A DNA stretch of 50,702 nucleotides from a bacterium (GTDB lineage: Bacteria; Actinomycetota; Acidimicrobiia; Spongiisociales; JAENVV01). The notes beneath the pieces were generated by a model. That model had not been told where the DNA came from and ran no database searches. It was given only the letters and a program-made list of their open reading frames with translations. Each line of letters begins with the position of its first letter. Position 1 is the first letter of the stretch. Positions 16,291 through 25,000 of this stretch are shown in pieces. The DNA is taken from contig JAHEDI010000002.1 in assembly GCA_024641305.1 (NCBI GenBank), positions 118,306-169,007 on the forward strand. Direction: 5' to 3'. A program made the position numbers and the translations under genes.

Positions 16291-17616
16291 ATGTTTGACG
16301 AACTCAAGAACCGCGTGAACGAACTGTTTCCCACCCTGGTCGACGAACTGAGGGAGTTGGTCAGAATCCCCTCGGTAAGCGCCACCCAACCCGACGACGT
16401 TCGCCGCTCGGCCGAGCACGTCGTTGGGCTCCTTGAGGCCTCGTTCTTTCGAAATGTTCAGTTGCTTGAGATCGAAGGAGCTCATCCGGCGGTTTTTGGG
16501 GAGATTCCTGCGCCGGAGGGCGCTCCAACCGTTCTTTTGTATGCCCACCATGACGTTCAGCCAGCCGGGTTCGGGTGGACGGATGACCCCTGGGAGCCTC
16601 GCGAAATCGACGGTCGCTTGTTTGGTCGGGGCAGCAGCGATGATAAAGCCGGAATCATTATGCATTTGGCCGCAGTCCGAGCTCACGACGGGAAGCCGCC
16701 CGTCGGGGTCAAGGTCTTTATCGAGGGAGAGGAAGAGATCGGGTCGGCGAATCTGGTGGCGTTCCTGGAAACGTACGGAGAGATGTTGGCTTCCGACGCC
16801 ATCGTCATCGCCGACGCCGGGAACTGGCGGGTAGGGGTGCCGTCGTTCACGACGTCACTGCGCGGGTTGGTGGACTGTGTCGTCGAAGTACGGACCCTTG
16901 AGAATTCGGTGCATTCGGGCATGTTTGGGGGAGTTTTTCCGGATGCTCTGACCGTGCTGGCCCGCCTGCTCGCCACCCTTCATGATGGGGCGGGCAACGT
17001 AGCGGTCGCCGGGGTTCACATCGGTCCCGAGGCGGGCCTCGACCTGACCGAGGCCGAAGTCCGAAGCCAGGCTGGTGCCGTCGAAGGCGTGGAGATTATC
17101 GGTGACGGGAGCCTGGAAGCCAAGACCTGGTCACGTCCATCGATTTCAGTCCTGGGTGTCGATGGCCCGCCCGTAGAAGGAGCCGTGAATGCCTTGATCC
17201 CTTCGGCCCGGGCCAAGATAAGTATGCGGTTGGCTCCTGGCGACAACTCGAAAACGGCCATGGCGGCGCTGGTTACCCACCTTGAGTCGCATGTCGAATG
17301 GGGAGCTCGGGTACGAGTTACGCCGGGAAGCTCTGGCGAGGCTTTCGAACTCGACACCACCGGGCCGGCCTACGACGCCTTTCGCACCGCGTTTGTGGAA
17401 GCTTGGGGGACGGAGACCGTTGACATGGGAGTCGGCGGATCGATCCCGTTCGTTGCAGCGTTTTCCGAGGCGTATCCACGGGCCGCCATCCTCCTGACCG
17501 GGGTCGGAGACCCGACGTCGGCAATCCATGGTCCCAACGAAAGTGTCGACCTGGAAGACTTTAGGAAGGCATGCCAGGCCGAAGCCATTGCCCTGACCCT
17601 CTTGGCCCAGCAGTAA
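16291..17616 (+). CDS. M20-family metallopeptidase (dipeptidase/deacylase)
   Basis: A 441-aa zinc peptidase of the M20 family (ArgE/DapE/CPG2/carnosinase-like). LYAHHDVQP supplies the first His and Asp, GRGSSDDKAG the bridging Asp, and FIEGEEEIGS the catalytic and metal Glu pair. The dimerisation lid lies at about 190-320, and the last zinc His is in SAIHGPNES near the C-terminus. Sequence flavour and length suggest a dipeptidase hydrolysing short peptides in the cytoplasm; the exact substrate is open. The start is fixed by the leaderless promoter. Confidence 0.9.
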   Translation: MFDELKNRVNELFPTLVDELRELVRIPSVSATQPDDVRRSAEHVVGLLEASFFRNVQLLEIEGAHPAVFGEIPAPEGAPTVLLYAHHDVQPAGFGWTDDPWEPREIDGRLFGRGSSDDKAGIIMHLAAVRAHDGKPPVGVKVFIEGEEEIGSANLVAFLETYGEMLASDAIVIADAGNWRVGVPSFTTSLRGLVDCVVEVRTLENSVHSGMFGGVFPDALTVLARLLATLHDGAGNVAVAGVHIGPEAGLDLTEAEVRSQAGAVEGVEIIGDGSLEAKTWSRPSISVLGVDGPPVEGAVNALIPSARAKISMRLAPGDNSKTAMAALVTHLESHVEWGARVRVTPGSSGEAFELDTTGPAYDAFRTAFVEAWGTETVDMGVGGSIPFVAAFSEAYPRAAILLTGVGDPTSAIHGPNESVDLEDFRKACQAEAIALTLLAQQ

Positions 17617-17648
17617 AAGTCCAGCCGGTACCTCACCGACCTGCTGGC

Positions 17649-17654
17649 TAGCCT
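17649..17654 (+). promoter_or_regulatory. -10 element TAGCCT, leaderless start
   Basis: TAGCCT lies exactly 7 bases before the ATG at 17662. Confidence 0.65.
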
Positions 17655-17661
17655 GGGTCGG

Positions 17662-18252
17662 ATGGATATCGTTACCGCCCTCTTTTCGGCGTTGGGGCTT
17701 TCGGCCAGCGCTGGCCTGAACGCGTATATCCCCCTGTTTGTCATGGGCGTGGTGAATCGCTTCTCGGGACTCATCGAGTTATCGGCCCCCTACGACATTG
17801 TGTCGAATTGGTGGGTTCTCGGCACGCTGGTTGTCCTGATCGTCATCGAAGTGTTTGCCGATAACGCCCCGATCGTCAACCATATCAACGACCTGATCCA
17901 AACCTTCATTCGTCCGACTGCCGGCGCGCTGGCGTTTGCCGCCTCAACGGATGGGATCCAGATGAATCCGGTTCTGGCGGTCGTGATCGGCTTGTTCGTG
18001 GCGGGATCCGTCCACACCACCAAGGCGGTCGTCGTGCGTCCCGCCATTACAGCTACCACCGGTGGCCTGGCTAATCCGCCGGTCAGCATCGCCGAAGACG
18101 TTATTTCTGCTTCGATTTCCTTTCTGGCCCTGGCGATTCCGATACTTATCGGTGTCTTGATTCTGGCGTTTGGCTACCCGATTGTTCGGTGGGTGATGCG
18201 CCTGCGGCGTCGCAAGGCGGGCATCAGGACACCCGGACCAACAAACTCCTAG
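17662..18252 (+). CDS. DUF4126 membrane protein
   Basis: A 196-aa membrane protein. GLSASAGLNAYIPLFVMGVV near the N-terminus and IEVFADNAPIVNHINDLIQTFIRPTAGAL in the middle are the hallmarks of DUF4126. ATTGGLANPPVSIAEDV then leads to the last helices. A basic tail (RLRRRKAG) puts the C-terminus in the cytoplasm. The function of the family is unknown. It has its own leaderless promoter 33 bases after the peptidase stop. Confidence 0.85.
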   Translation: MDIVTALFSALGLSASAGLNAYIPLFVMGVVNRFSGLIELSAPYDIVSNWWVLGTLVVLIVIEVFADNAPIVNHINDLIQTFIRPTAGALAFAASTDGIQMNPVLAVVIGLFVAGSVHTTKAVVVRPAITATTGGLANPPVSIAEDVISASISFLALAIPILIGVLILAFGYPIVRWVMRLRRRKAGIRTPGPTNS

Positions 18253-18317
18253 GCCTCGCTCTCGCCGTCGATGGCCGACCGTTAGGTTGGAACGTACCTA
18301 TCCGAGGAGCTTCAAAG

Positions 18318-19562
18318 ATGGATTTTGCCTTGAGCCAGCGGGCCGGGGAGTTACAAGCCCGGCTTTTGGAGTTCATGGACTCACACGTGTATCCGGCCGA
18401 GCCTGTTTATGCCGCTCAGATGACCGCTTCTGGCGACCCGTCTTTCCATCCGCCAATCGTTGAAGAACTCAAGGCAGCGGCGCGCCAACGTGGATTGTGG
18501 AATCTGTTCCTTCCTGACGAGGAGTGGGGCACCGGCGTTTCGGTGCTCGATTACGCCCCGCTCGCCGAGATCACCGGGCGCAGTCCCAACCTGGCTCCCG
18601 AAGCATTGAACTGTTCGGCTCCTGATACCGGAAATATGGAGATCCTGACGATGTTCGGGACGCCTGAGCAAAAGGAACAGTGGCTGCGGCCGTTGCTTGA
18701 TGCTGAGATCCGGTCGGCCTTCTCGATGACCGAGCCTGATGTCGGTTCCTCGGATGCCTCGAACATCCGCACTCAGATTCGTGGTGATGGCGATTACTAC
18801 ATTGTGGCGGGACGGAAGTGGTGGTCTACGGGTGCCTTTTCACCGCGTTGCAAATTTTCGATCGTGATGGGGGTTACTAACCCCGATGCCCCTCCGTATC
18901 AACGACAGTCGATGATCATCGTCCCGTTTGATTCTCCCGGGGTGGAGATTGAGCGCGACTTGACGGTGCTCGGATATCGCGATCGCGGCGGGCACCCGGT
19001 AATCCACTTCAACAACGTCCGTGTTCCGAAGAGCAATCTCCTCGGAGTGGAAGGTGGCGGATTCGCCATCGCTCAGGCGCGATTGGGACCAGGGCGGATC
19101 CATCACTGTATGCGGGCGATTGGCATGGCCGAGCGGGCGTTTGATTTGATGTGTTCGCGGGTGCTTGCCAAGGAAACCTTTGGTCAGCCAATCGCTGAGC
19201 ACGGTGTGGTTCAGGATTGGATCGCTGAAGCCCGTATTGCTCTTGAGCAGGCTCGGCTTCTGACGCTCAAGACCGCCTGGCTGATTGACACCGTTGGGGT
19301 CAAGGGGGCCAGGATTGAGATCAGTGCTATCAAGGTGGCCGTCCCCCGCATGGCGGTGCAGATCGTCGACCGCGCCATTCAGGCTTTCGGGGCGGGTGGC
19401 CTGTCTGGCGACTATCCGCTGGCCGCCATGTATGCCCATCTTCGAACGCTGATGATTGCCGACGGTCCCGACGAGGTCCACAAGCGGGCGGTGGCCAGAC
19501 GTGAGCTCAAACGATACGAGCCGGGGTTTGTTCCTGAGCCGTATCCCTATCAGCCCTGGTAG
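18318..19562 (+). CDS. acyl-CoA dehydrogenase
   Basis: A 414-aa FAD enzyme that oxidises an acyl-CoA to the enoyl-CoA in beta-oxidation or a related catabolic pathway. The helical N-domain (1-125) is followed by FSMTEPDVGSSDASNIRT and WWSTGAFSPRCK (the FAD-binding barrel), then GPGRIHHCMRAIGMAERAFDLM and QAFGAGGLSGDYPL of the C-domain. The sequence is nearest the ACAD10/11-like branch rather than the short-chain type at 45601. ATG at 18318 has a GGAG site about 9 bases upstream, so unlike its neighbours it has a leader. A strong hairpin follows the stop. Confidence 0.92.
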   Translation: MDFALSQRAGELQARLLEFMDSHVYPAEPVYAAQMTASGDPSFHPPIVEELKAAARQRGLWNLFLPDEEWGTGVSVLDYAPLAEITGRSPNLAPEALNCSAPDTGNMEILTMFGTPEQKEQWLRPLLDAEIRSAFSMTEPDVGSSDASNIRTQIRGDGDYYIVAGRKWWSTGAFSPRCKFSIVMGVTNPDAPPYQRQSMIIVPFDSPGVEIERDLTVLGYRDRGGHPVIHFNNVRVPKSNLLGVEGGGFAIAQARLGPGRIHHCMRAIGMAERAFDLMCSRVLAKETFGQPIAEHGVVQDWIAEARIALEQARLLTLKTAWLIDTVGVKGARIEISAIKVAVPRMAVQIVDRAIQAFGAGGLSGDYPLAAMYAHLRTLMIADGPDEVHKRAVARRELKRYEPGFVPEPYPYQPW

Positions 19563-19571
19563 CCGGAACAG

Positions 19572-19605
19572 AAGGAGAGCCGGCCCCGCAGGGCCGGCTC
19601 TCCTT
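19572..19605. terminator. bidirectional rho-independent-type terminator
   Basis: AAGGAGAGCCGGCCC pairs perfectly with GGGCCGGCTCTCCTT (15 base pairs, loop CGCA) between the convergent acyl-CoA dehydrogenase and multicopper oxidase genes. The short A and T ends are built into the stem, so it can serve both strands. Confidence 0.85.
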
Positions 19606-19629
19606 ACTCGGGCTAGGCCCTCGTTTTCT

Positions 19630-20991
19630 CTAGTTGTCCTGGACGATGATGGCGGTGACCATGCCAAACATGCCCTCTTCCCGCTCCACGTGGGTGAGAA
19701 TGTGGCAATGCCAGACCCAGGCTCCGGCGTCTTCGGCATGAATCAACACGCTGTATCGCTCACCAGGGGCCACGTTGATCGTGTCTGCCCAATACGGATT
19801 GTCCAGGGGGAACCCATCCTTGGCGAAGATCAGCTGCCCAAACTGGTGAAGATGCATCGGGTGGATCTGCAGGCCTTCGTTGTAGTAGGTCGCCACGATC
19901 CAGTCGCCCTTGTTGATCACATATGGCTGGGTTGCAGGGAAGGACTTGCCATTGATCGAGTAGCCGATCACTCCGGCATCGTTGAGAACCATCGGGATCT
20001 CATCAACAACCTTCAGGTTGGACGGAATCGTTACCCCGCCGATCGTCTGGCCGTACGGAATGGGCATTTCGCCGATCTGGAAAATGGCAAATAGGCCGTT
20101 CGTAACCTGCATCTGTCCGTGATGGTGAGCGTGGTACATGCCGACGGCTGGAGCATCGGCCACGAATTCGTAGATGAAGTCTTCACCCGACTTGATCAGC
20201 GGCTGGGTCAAGGGGGCTACGCCGTCCATGTTGTTCGGAGTGTCAACCCCGTGCCAGTGAACGTCGGTGCCCATCGGCAGCTTGTTGTGAAGAATTATTC
20301 GGACCTTGTCGCCGAGATCGAGCTTGATCGCCGGTCCGGGGACTATTCCGTTGTACGTCCAGGCTTGAACAACTCTGCCAGGCTCCACTTCCCAGTCCAC
20401 GATTTCGGCGGTGAGCTCGAACTCCTTGGTACCGTCGGCCAGGATGGTTGGTTCGAGTGGTTCGTTGCCGAGTCCGGCCGTGTCGGCAGGGAACGCCATG
20501 ATGGAGTCTGTCATCGCCTTATCGAGAGCTTCCCAGTCGGGTTCCGCGACGCCGGCGTCCCCGCCGGCAACGACTGCGCCTTCGGCAACGGTGATGGTGG
20601 CGGCCATACCGGCCGCTTCGTGTCCCGGGACCGAACAGAACACTTCGAATGTGCCTGGCTGAAGATTGCGCAATTGAAGGACATCGGACTGTCCGGCCGA
20701 GATGAGCGGGGTTGCCGCCCCTCCTCGAATCGTGAGGTCGTGGTCGACGCCGCCCACGTTCATGGCGGTCAAGTCGACATCACCGGTCGGGATGGTGAGG
20801 TCCCCGGTGATTGAGAACTCGGTCAATTTGACCGAGGCGCTGACGGTTCCGCCGGCCGCTCCGTCGGCTGCGGCCGATCCTCCCGATTCATTGTTGACGA
20901 TCGCAAAGAGTGCCCAGAAGGACAGCACGACGATGACGGCAACGATCGATAGACGGATGACCGAGATGAACGGGTCGTCTTTTTCTGCCAT
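19630..20991 (-). CDS. membrane-anchored multicopper oxidase with N-terminal cupredoxin
   Basis: A 453-aa protein acting outside the membrane. An N-terminal hydrophobic anchor (about 11-32) and a Gly/Ala linker lead to a plastocyanin-like cupredoxin (about 50-140) with a full blue-copper set, His84, Cys119, His124 and Met129 (FCSVPGHEAAGM). A two-domain oxidase part (about 185-453) follows. HWH at 245-247, HAHHH at 287-291, HPMHLH at 377-382 and HCHILTH at 428-434 supply the trinuclear centre and a second blue-copper site. It should oxidise a small substrate or metal ion with O2; nitrite-reductase-like relatives exist, so the substrate is open. AGGAG precedes the ATG. Confidence 0.88.
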   Translation of the reverse strand: MAEKDDPFISVIRLSIVAVIVVLSFWALFAIVNNESGGSAAADGAAGGTVSASVKLTEFSITGDLTIPTGDVDLTAMNVGGVDHDLTIRGGAATPLISAGQSDVLQLRNLQPGTFEVFCSVPGHEAAGMAATITVAEGAVVAGGDAGVAEPDWEALDKAMTDSIMAFPADTAGLGNEPLEPTILADGTKEFELTAEIVDWEVEPGRVVQAWTYNGIVPGPAIKLDLGDKVRIILHNKLPMGTDVHWHGVDTPNNMDGVAPLTQPLIKSGEDFIYEFVADAPAVGMYHAHHHGQMQVTNGLFAIFQIGEMPIPYGQTIGGVTIPSNLKVVDEIPMVLNDAGVIGYSINGKSFPATQPYVINKGDWIVATYYNEGLQIHPMHLHQFGQLIFAKDGFPLDNPYWADTINVAPGERYSVLIHAEDAGAWVWHCHILTHVEREEGMFGMVTAIIVQDN

Positions 20992-21063
20992 TGGTTAGCT
21001 CCTGTGTGAGGTCGGGCGCCAGATTGGCACCTACGTCTCGGGGTTCGATGGGGACCAAAGTCA

Positions 21064-21081
21064 CAAATTAGCGCAATTTTG
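21064..21081. promoter_or_regulatory. imperfect palindrome in divergent oxidase/whiB region
   Basis: CAAATTAGCGCAATTTTG matches its own complement at 14 of 18 positions and is AT-rich against the local background. It lies between the divergent oxidase and whiB genes and could be an operator for either. No known regulator motif is recognised. Confidence 0.3.
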
Positions 21082-21131
21082 TCCTGGAGTGGAATGTGGG
21101 AACGCGTAGGCGGGTTGGAGCGTTGTCAAGG

Positions 21132-21407
21132 ATGAATATGAACGGCTTTGCTGATTACGAGTATGAAGAGTGGCGTGAGGGGGCGGCTTGCGCTGATGAC
21201 ACCGAGGGAATTTTCTTCCCCGACGAAGGTGATGTCGGCGCCATCCTGCGCGCCAAGTCCATTTGTGCTGACTGCCCGGTGGCCGACGACTGCCTGGCAT
21301 ACGCCATCGAAACGAATCAATCAGTCGGGATCTGGGGAGCGACGATGCCCCGCGAGCGCCGGAAACTCAAGCGGCAGTGGATCGAGGAGATTCGCCGCGC
21401 TAGCTGA
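21132..21407 (+). CDS. WhiB-family iron-sulfur transcription regulator
   Basis: A 91-aa WhiB-like protein, a family specific to Actinobacteria and their phages. The four cluster cysteines are in AACADD, CADCPVADDC (CxxC plus Cys after five residues), and they bind a redox- or NO-sensitive [4Fe-4S] cluster. GIWGAT replaces the usual GVWGG turn, and a basic tail (RERRKLKRQW) should contact DNA or sigma factor. Start ATG at 21132 has CAAGG directly upstream; ATG at 21138 is possible. It could sense oxidative stress, but the target is unknown. Confidence 0.92.
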   Translation: MNMNGFADYEYEEWREGAACADDTEGIFFPDEGDVGAILRAKSICADCPVADDCLAYAIETNQSVGIWGATMPRERRKLKRQWIEEIRRAS

Positions 21408-21451
21408 GCGTCCGATCGTATAGGCTCTTGCGTAACGAGCGGAGGGTACGA

Positions 21452-21892
21452 ATGAGCGCACTCGAAGAACTTCAGGGCCGCATCGGTGCCGAAACCGGCC
21501 TCGGGTCGTGGACGACCGTGACTCAAGACATGATTGATCAGTTTGCGGACGCTACGCACGATCATCAATGGATTCATGTCGATGAGGCCAAGGCAGCCGC
21601 CGGTCCGTTCGGTCAACGGATCGCCCACGGATTTCTGACGCTGTCGCTTATCGCCGGAATTGCCAAACCTGTCGAGATTCCCGGTGTCCGGATGGCCATC
21701 AACTACGGCCTGGACCGGGTGAGGTTTGTGACGCCCGTTCCGTCTGGTTCAAGAGTTCGGGCCCGTTCGAAGCTGGTCGATGTCTCGGAAGTGGCCGGAG
21801 GACTCCAACTCAAAACCGAGGTGACCGTCGAACTCGAGGGCTCTGAGAAACCGGCGTGCGTGGCTGAAACCCTCACCAGGGTGTACTTCTAA
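21452..21892 (+). CDS. MaoC-like (R)-specific enoyl-CoA hydratase
   Basis: A 146-aa single hot-dog domain. DATHDHQWIHVDEAKAAAGPFG carries the Asp/His catalytic pair of the hydratase-2 motif, and IAHGFLTLSLI follows. Relatives hydrate trans-2-enoyl-CoA in fatty-acid metabolism or serve as mycobacterial dehydratases. A GGAGGG ribosome site lies before ATG 21452, and TAGGCT near 21430 is a likely -10 with a short leader. Its stop shares CTAA with the convergent lipoprotein gene. Confidence 0.88.
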   Translation: MSALEELQGRIGAETGLGSWTTVTQDMIDQFADATHDHQWIHVDEAKAAAGPFGQRIAHGFLTLSLIAGIAKPVEIPGVRMAINYGLDRVRFVTPVPSGSRVRARSKLVDVSEVAGGLQLKTEVTVELEGSEKPACVAETLTRVYF

Positions 21893-22551
21893 GGCGCCAG
21901 GTCTACCCCGAAGACGAATGCGGCCAGGTCGATGTCGAAGGCAACCTCGTAGACCCGTTGCCCGCAGTCCACGACGCCGTTCATTTCAAGAAGGGTCAGA
22001 TTGTTGCCGACGACGCCGAGGGCCGACAGGATGTCGACCCGCTCCTGAGGTGTAAGGAGCGGCTCGGTCAGAGACAACATTGCCACCCAGTGATTCAATA
22101 TGGATGGCAGGTTGGCGGTGGGGTTTTGGGGGTCAACCTCGCTTAGGACGAACAGCTTGCTGACTTCGCCCTGATCTTGGCTCAACGTCGCCTGAACGAT
22201 GGTCCCGTCGTCCAACGTGAACTGCCCTGAATCCTGTCCGGTGCCCGGTTCGTACGTGGCATTCAAGGGGGTCGCTTCATCCGCTTCTGCCCACCGTTCC
22301 GGCAGGTTCTCCCAGCTAATTCGAACGTTCGGACCGGCATGGGGTCGGCAGGCATCGCCAGACGCGACGAGGGTGGTCAGTGTGGTCGAAGTTACTTCGC
22401 CAGGTTGAGGACTGGTGGTCGCGGAAGTCGCCAAGCCCACCGTCGAGGCAGTAGTCGTCGGTGCCGAACCGTTCGACGAGCAACTCGTGGCAACGAGAGC
22501 CGCCACGATGGCAAACGCAAGAACAGGTCGGGTCGGTCTCACCGGGAGCAT
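21889..22551 (-). CDS. putative lipoprotein of unknown function
   Basis: 220 aa. A basic N-terminus and hydrophobic core end in a lipobox (VATSC, Cys at about 24), so the protein should be lipid-anchored outside the membrane. A Ser/Thr/Pro linker (about 25-65) is followed by a small mixed domain with two cysteines (DACRP and VDCGQ) that may form a disulfide. No family is recognised. It has a leaderless promoter and is divergent from the FMN reductase. Confidence 0.8.
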   Translation of the reverse strand: MLPVRPTRPVLAFAIVAALVATSCSSNGSAPTTTASTVGLATSATTSPQPGEVTSTTLTTLVASGDACRPHAGPNVRISWENLPERWAEADEATPLNATYEPGTGQDSGQFTLDDGTIVQATLSQDQGEVSKLFVLSEVDPQNPTANLPSILNHWVAMLSLTEPLLTPQERVDILSALGVVGNNLTLLEMNGVVDCGQRVYEVAFDIDLAAFVFGVDLAP

Positions 22552-22558
22552 TGGTATG

Positions 22559-22564
22559 AGGATA
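22559..22564 (-). promoter_or_regulatory. -10 element TATCCT, leaderless start
   Basis: On the minus strand TATCCT lies 7 bases before the ATG at 22551. Confidence 0.6.
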
Positions 22565-22595
22565 ATCGGCCGCCGGACCAGGTCTGGATTTGCGA

Positions 22596-22601
22596 TAACC
22601 T
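22596..22601 (+). promoter_or_regulatory. -10 element TAACCT, leaderless start
   Basis: TAACCT lies 6 bases before the ATG at 22608, 31 bases from the opposing promoter of the lipoprotein gene. Confidence 0.55.
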
Positions 22602-22607
22602 CTGGGC

Positions 22608-23159
22608 ATGACTCGAATTCTTGGAATCTGCGGCAGCCTTCGGGCGAACTCGTACAACCGCGAACTGCTGGCGGTGCTTGGTCGGTTCTTTCCTGACGAT
22701 GTTTCGTTTTCGATTTTCGATGCTGTCGACGTCCCGGTGTTCAACGCAGATCTGGAGGTCGACGGCGATCCCCCGTCGGTGAGTGCCCTCAAGGAGGCGA
22801 TCGCCAAGGCGGATCTGGTGGTTTTCGCCACACCCGAGTACAACGGAAGTATTCCCGGCAGCATGAAGAACCTCATCGACTGGGCATCGCGGGCGCCCGA
22901 TCCACTCAAGGGGAAGCCAGCTGCCATCATTGGGGGAACCACGGGCCGGTTTGGGACGGCCCATGCTCAGATGATGCTGCGCCATATCCTCGTCTATATG
23001 AACTGTCCCCTTCTGCCAGGCATGATTGCGTTTGCCCACCTGCGCGATTCCTTTGACGGTATGACTCTCACTGATGAGGCCATTTCGGGCCGACTCGAAA
23101 AAGCCGCTGGTGCCATGCTGGATTGGGTGGCGAAGGTCGGCTCGGAGAGCCAGGCTTAG
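22608..23159 (+). CDS. NAD(P)H-dependent FMN reductase (flavodoxin-like)
   Basis: A 183-aa flavodoxin-like reductase of the SsuE/ChrR/azoreductase family. [13 protein letters not shown] binds the FMN phosphate, and [21 protein letters not shown] is the highly conserved isoalloxazine-binding segment. It transfers electrons from NAD(P)H to FMN or directly to quinones, azo dyes or chromate. No sulfonate genes lie nearby, so a general quinone/azo reductase role is likelier than SsuE. Its TAG overlaps the TAA stop of convergent msrB (TTAG). Confidence 0.9.
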   Translation: MTRILGICGSLRANSYNRELLAVLGRFFPDDVSFSIFDAVDVPVFNADLEVDGDPPSVSALKEAIAKADLVVFATPEYNGSIPGSMKNLIDWASRAPDPLKGKPAAIIGGTTGRFGTAHAQMMLRHILVYMNCPLLPGMIAFAHLRDSFDGMTLTDEAISGRLEKAAGAMLDWVAKVGSESQA

Positions 23160-23536
23160 GTCTCTGGCTCGAAGTCCAACGCTGCTGAGTTGATGCAGTA
23201 CCGCTGGCCGGTGGGTTGTGGCCCATCTGGAAAGACATGACCCAGGTGGGCGTCGCAGTTGGCGCACCGGGCTTCGGTTCGAACCATTCCGAGTGATCGG
23301 TCGACGATTTCAGTGAGCTGGGCCTCCGGAAGCGGCTCCCAGTAAGACGGCCAACCAGATCCTGAGTCGTACTTGGTGTCCGAGCCAAACAACGGTTGAC
23401 CACAACCGACGCATTTGTACTGGCCGGCTGCCTTGTTGTTCCAGTACTTTCCCGTGAAAGCGGGCTCGGTCCCACCCTCTCTGATCACGTGATACTGCTC
23501 TGGCGTGAGATTGGTGTCCTGGTGTTCGGTGCTCAT
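23156..23536 (-). CDS. msrB: peptide-methionine (R)-S-oxide reductase
   Basis: A 126-aa MsrB that repairs methionine-R-sulfoxide in proteins using thioredoxin. Two CxxC pairs (CVGC, CANC) bind structural zinc. [12 protein letters not shown] and [10 protein letters not shown] are core motifs, and [11 protein letters not shown] holds the catalytic Cys. Start ATG at 23536 overlaps the stop of the efflux pump gene as ATGA, so the two are translationally coupled. The open frame upstream to 23584 lies inside the pump gene. Confidence 0.94.
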   Translation of the reverse strand: MSTEHQDTNLTPEQYHVIREGGTEPAFTGKYWNNKAAGQYKCVGCGQPLFGSDTKYDSGSGWPSYWEPLPEAQLTEIVDRSLGMVRTEARCANCDAHLGHVFPDGPQPTGQRYCINSAALDFEPET

Positions 23537-24954
23537 ACGGTGGCCCCTTCCGTCTGTTGCCGTCGCTCTGCGAGGTATCCCCACACTGCCAGACTAAACC
23601 CGAAACCGATCAAAGCTATGGCGACCAACATGGTGTCGTGGAGGCCGGTCACGATCCCTGCCGGGTCGTTCTGGCCACCGGCCGCATCGGCCCGGATAGA
23701 CCAAAACGTGGTGAGGACACCAATGCCGGTTATCTGACCGAGAATGCGTGTCAGGTTGAGGAGGCCGGAGGCTATGCCGAGCCTTTCTGGTCGCACCGAT
23801 CCCATGATGATCGAGTTGTTTGGTGACTGGAACAGACCCATTCCAACCCCGATTGGGGCGAGCGCGAGAACGAACCCGGTCGGCGTCGTGTTCACGCCCA
23901 GCCGGCGGAAGGACCAATATCCGAAGAGCAACACAATGAGCCCGGCGATCGTGATGGGGCGCGCCCCGATCTTGTCCGACATCAGGCCGCTGGCCGGAGC
24001 GAAGATCGCCAGCAGGATCGGTGAGGCGGCCAGAAGCAAACCGATCTGGCGGGATTCGAGTCCCAGCGTCCGCTCGAGATAGAACGGGGAGATGAAGAAG
24101 ACCCCGGAGACACACACGAATGCCAAGAGTCCCGTGATGATGTTGATGGAGAACAGTTTGTTCTCGAAGATCGCCAGGTCGATGATCGGTTGATCAACTT
24201 TCCGCTCCCACATGACGAAGGTTATGGCGAGCACGGCAGCCATCGTCAACAGGCTGAGTACAAGTCCCGACCCGAACCCTCGCGACCCGCCCAGGGTTAC
24301 GCCCAGCATGAAGGAGGTAATGGCTAGTGCGAACAGGCCGGCCCCGGCGAAATCAAACCGCTGTTTCCCGCCTGGAATGGTGTTGGGGATATATCGGAGC
24401 GAGGTAATGGTGCCGATGATTCCGACGGGAACGTTGACAAGAAAGATCCATCGCCAGGTCGAGGCTGAAAGAATGAGGCCGCCCAGGGTCGGTCCAACAA
24501 CGATGCCCACCGAGACGGTCGTGCCGATAAGACCCAGGGCTCTTCCTCGCTCGGTGGGGGGAAAGGCCTCGGTCAGAATGGCGATGCCGAGTGAAAGAAC
24601 CATGGCCGCCCCCACGGCTTGCATGATCCGCCACCCGATGAGAATTCCAACCGATTGTGAGGTGGCCGATGCCAGGGAACCGGCTGTAAACACAACGAAC
24701 CCGGTGGTGTAGATTCGCTTCTTCCCGATCATGTCGCCGAGGCGGCCGATGAGCAGGGACAAGGTCCCCAGCACGAGTAGGTAGGCGAGGACCACCCATT
24801 GGACCGACGAGAATTGGGCTCCGAACTCCTCTTGCAACGTGGGTAGGGCAATGTTGACGATGCTGCCGTCGATCGTCGATAGGAAGACGCCCATAGATAC
24901 GGCGCCCATCACAAACCATTTACGTGAGTAGTCCACTGGTATCCCGTTCGACAA
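23533..24954 (-). CDS. MFS drug efflux transporter, DHA2 (EmrB/QacA) family
   Basis: A 473-aa transporter with about 14 hydrophobic segments. [15 protein letters not shown] in the first helix is the DHA2 signature, [14 protein letters not shown] is the loop 2-3 motif A, and GPTLGGLI is the motif-C glycine/proline antiporter helix. It probably exports amphiphilic toxic compounds by proton antiport. The start is TTG at 24954, supported by a leaderless promoter 7 bases upstream. The coupled msrB suggests an oxidative or electrophile stress context. Confidence 0.9.
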   Translation of the reverse strand: MSNGIPVDYSRKWFVMGAVSMGVFLSTIDGSIVNIALPTLQEEFGAQFSSVQWVVLAYLLVLGTLSLLIGRLGDMIGKKRIYTTGFVVFTAGSLASATSQSVGILIGWRIMQAVGAAMVLSLGIAILTEAFPPTERGRALGLIGTTVSVGIVVGPTLGGLILSASTWRWIFLVNVPVGIIGTITSLRYIPNTIPGGKQRFDFAGAGLFALAITSFMLGVTLGGSRGFGSGLVLSLLTMAAVLAITFVMWERKVDQPIIDLAIFENKLFSINIITGLLAFVCVSGVFFISPFYLERTLGLESRQIGLLLAASPILLAIFAPASGLMSDKIGARPITIAGLIVLLFGYWSFRRLGVNTTPTGFVLALAPIGVGMGLFQSPNNSIIMGSVRPERLGIASGLLNLTRILGQITGIGVLTTFWSIRADAAGGQNDPAGIVTGLHDTMLVAIALIGFGFSLAVWGYLAERRQQTEGATV

Positions 24955-24961
24955 CCGCCCT

Positions 24962-24967
24962 ACCCTA
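24962..24967 (-). promoter_or_regulatory. -10 element TAGGGT, leaderless TTG start
   Basis: On the minus strand TAGGGT lies 7 bases before TTG 24954, a leaderless layout with a rare start codon. Confidence 0.5.
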
Positions 24968-25000
24968 CTCCCGGTACGTTGCTAGCGAATGGGCAAGCGT

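Noticed and set aside
15400-16686. 428-codon minus-strand open frame
   Set aside because: Composition is Arg/Gly/Pro-rich shadow of the DUF4173 and M20 genes, and no family motif is present.
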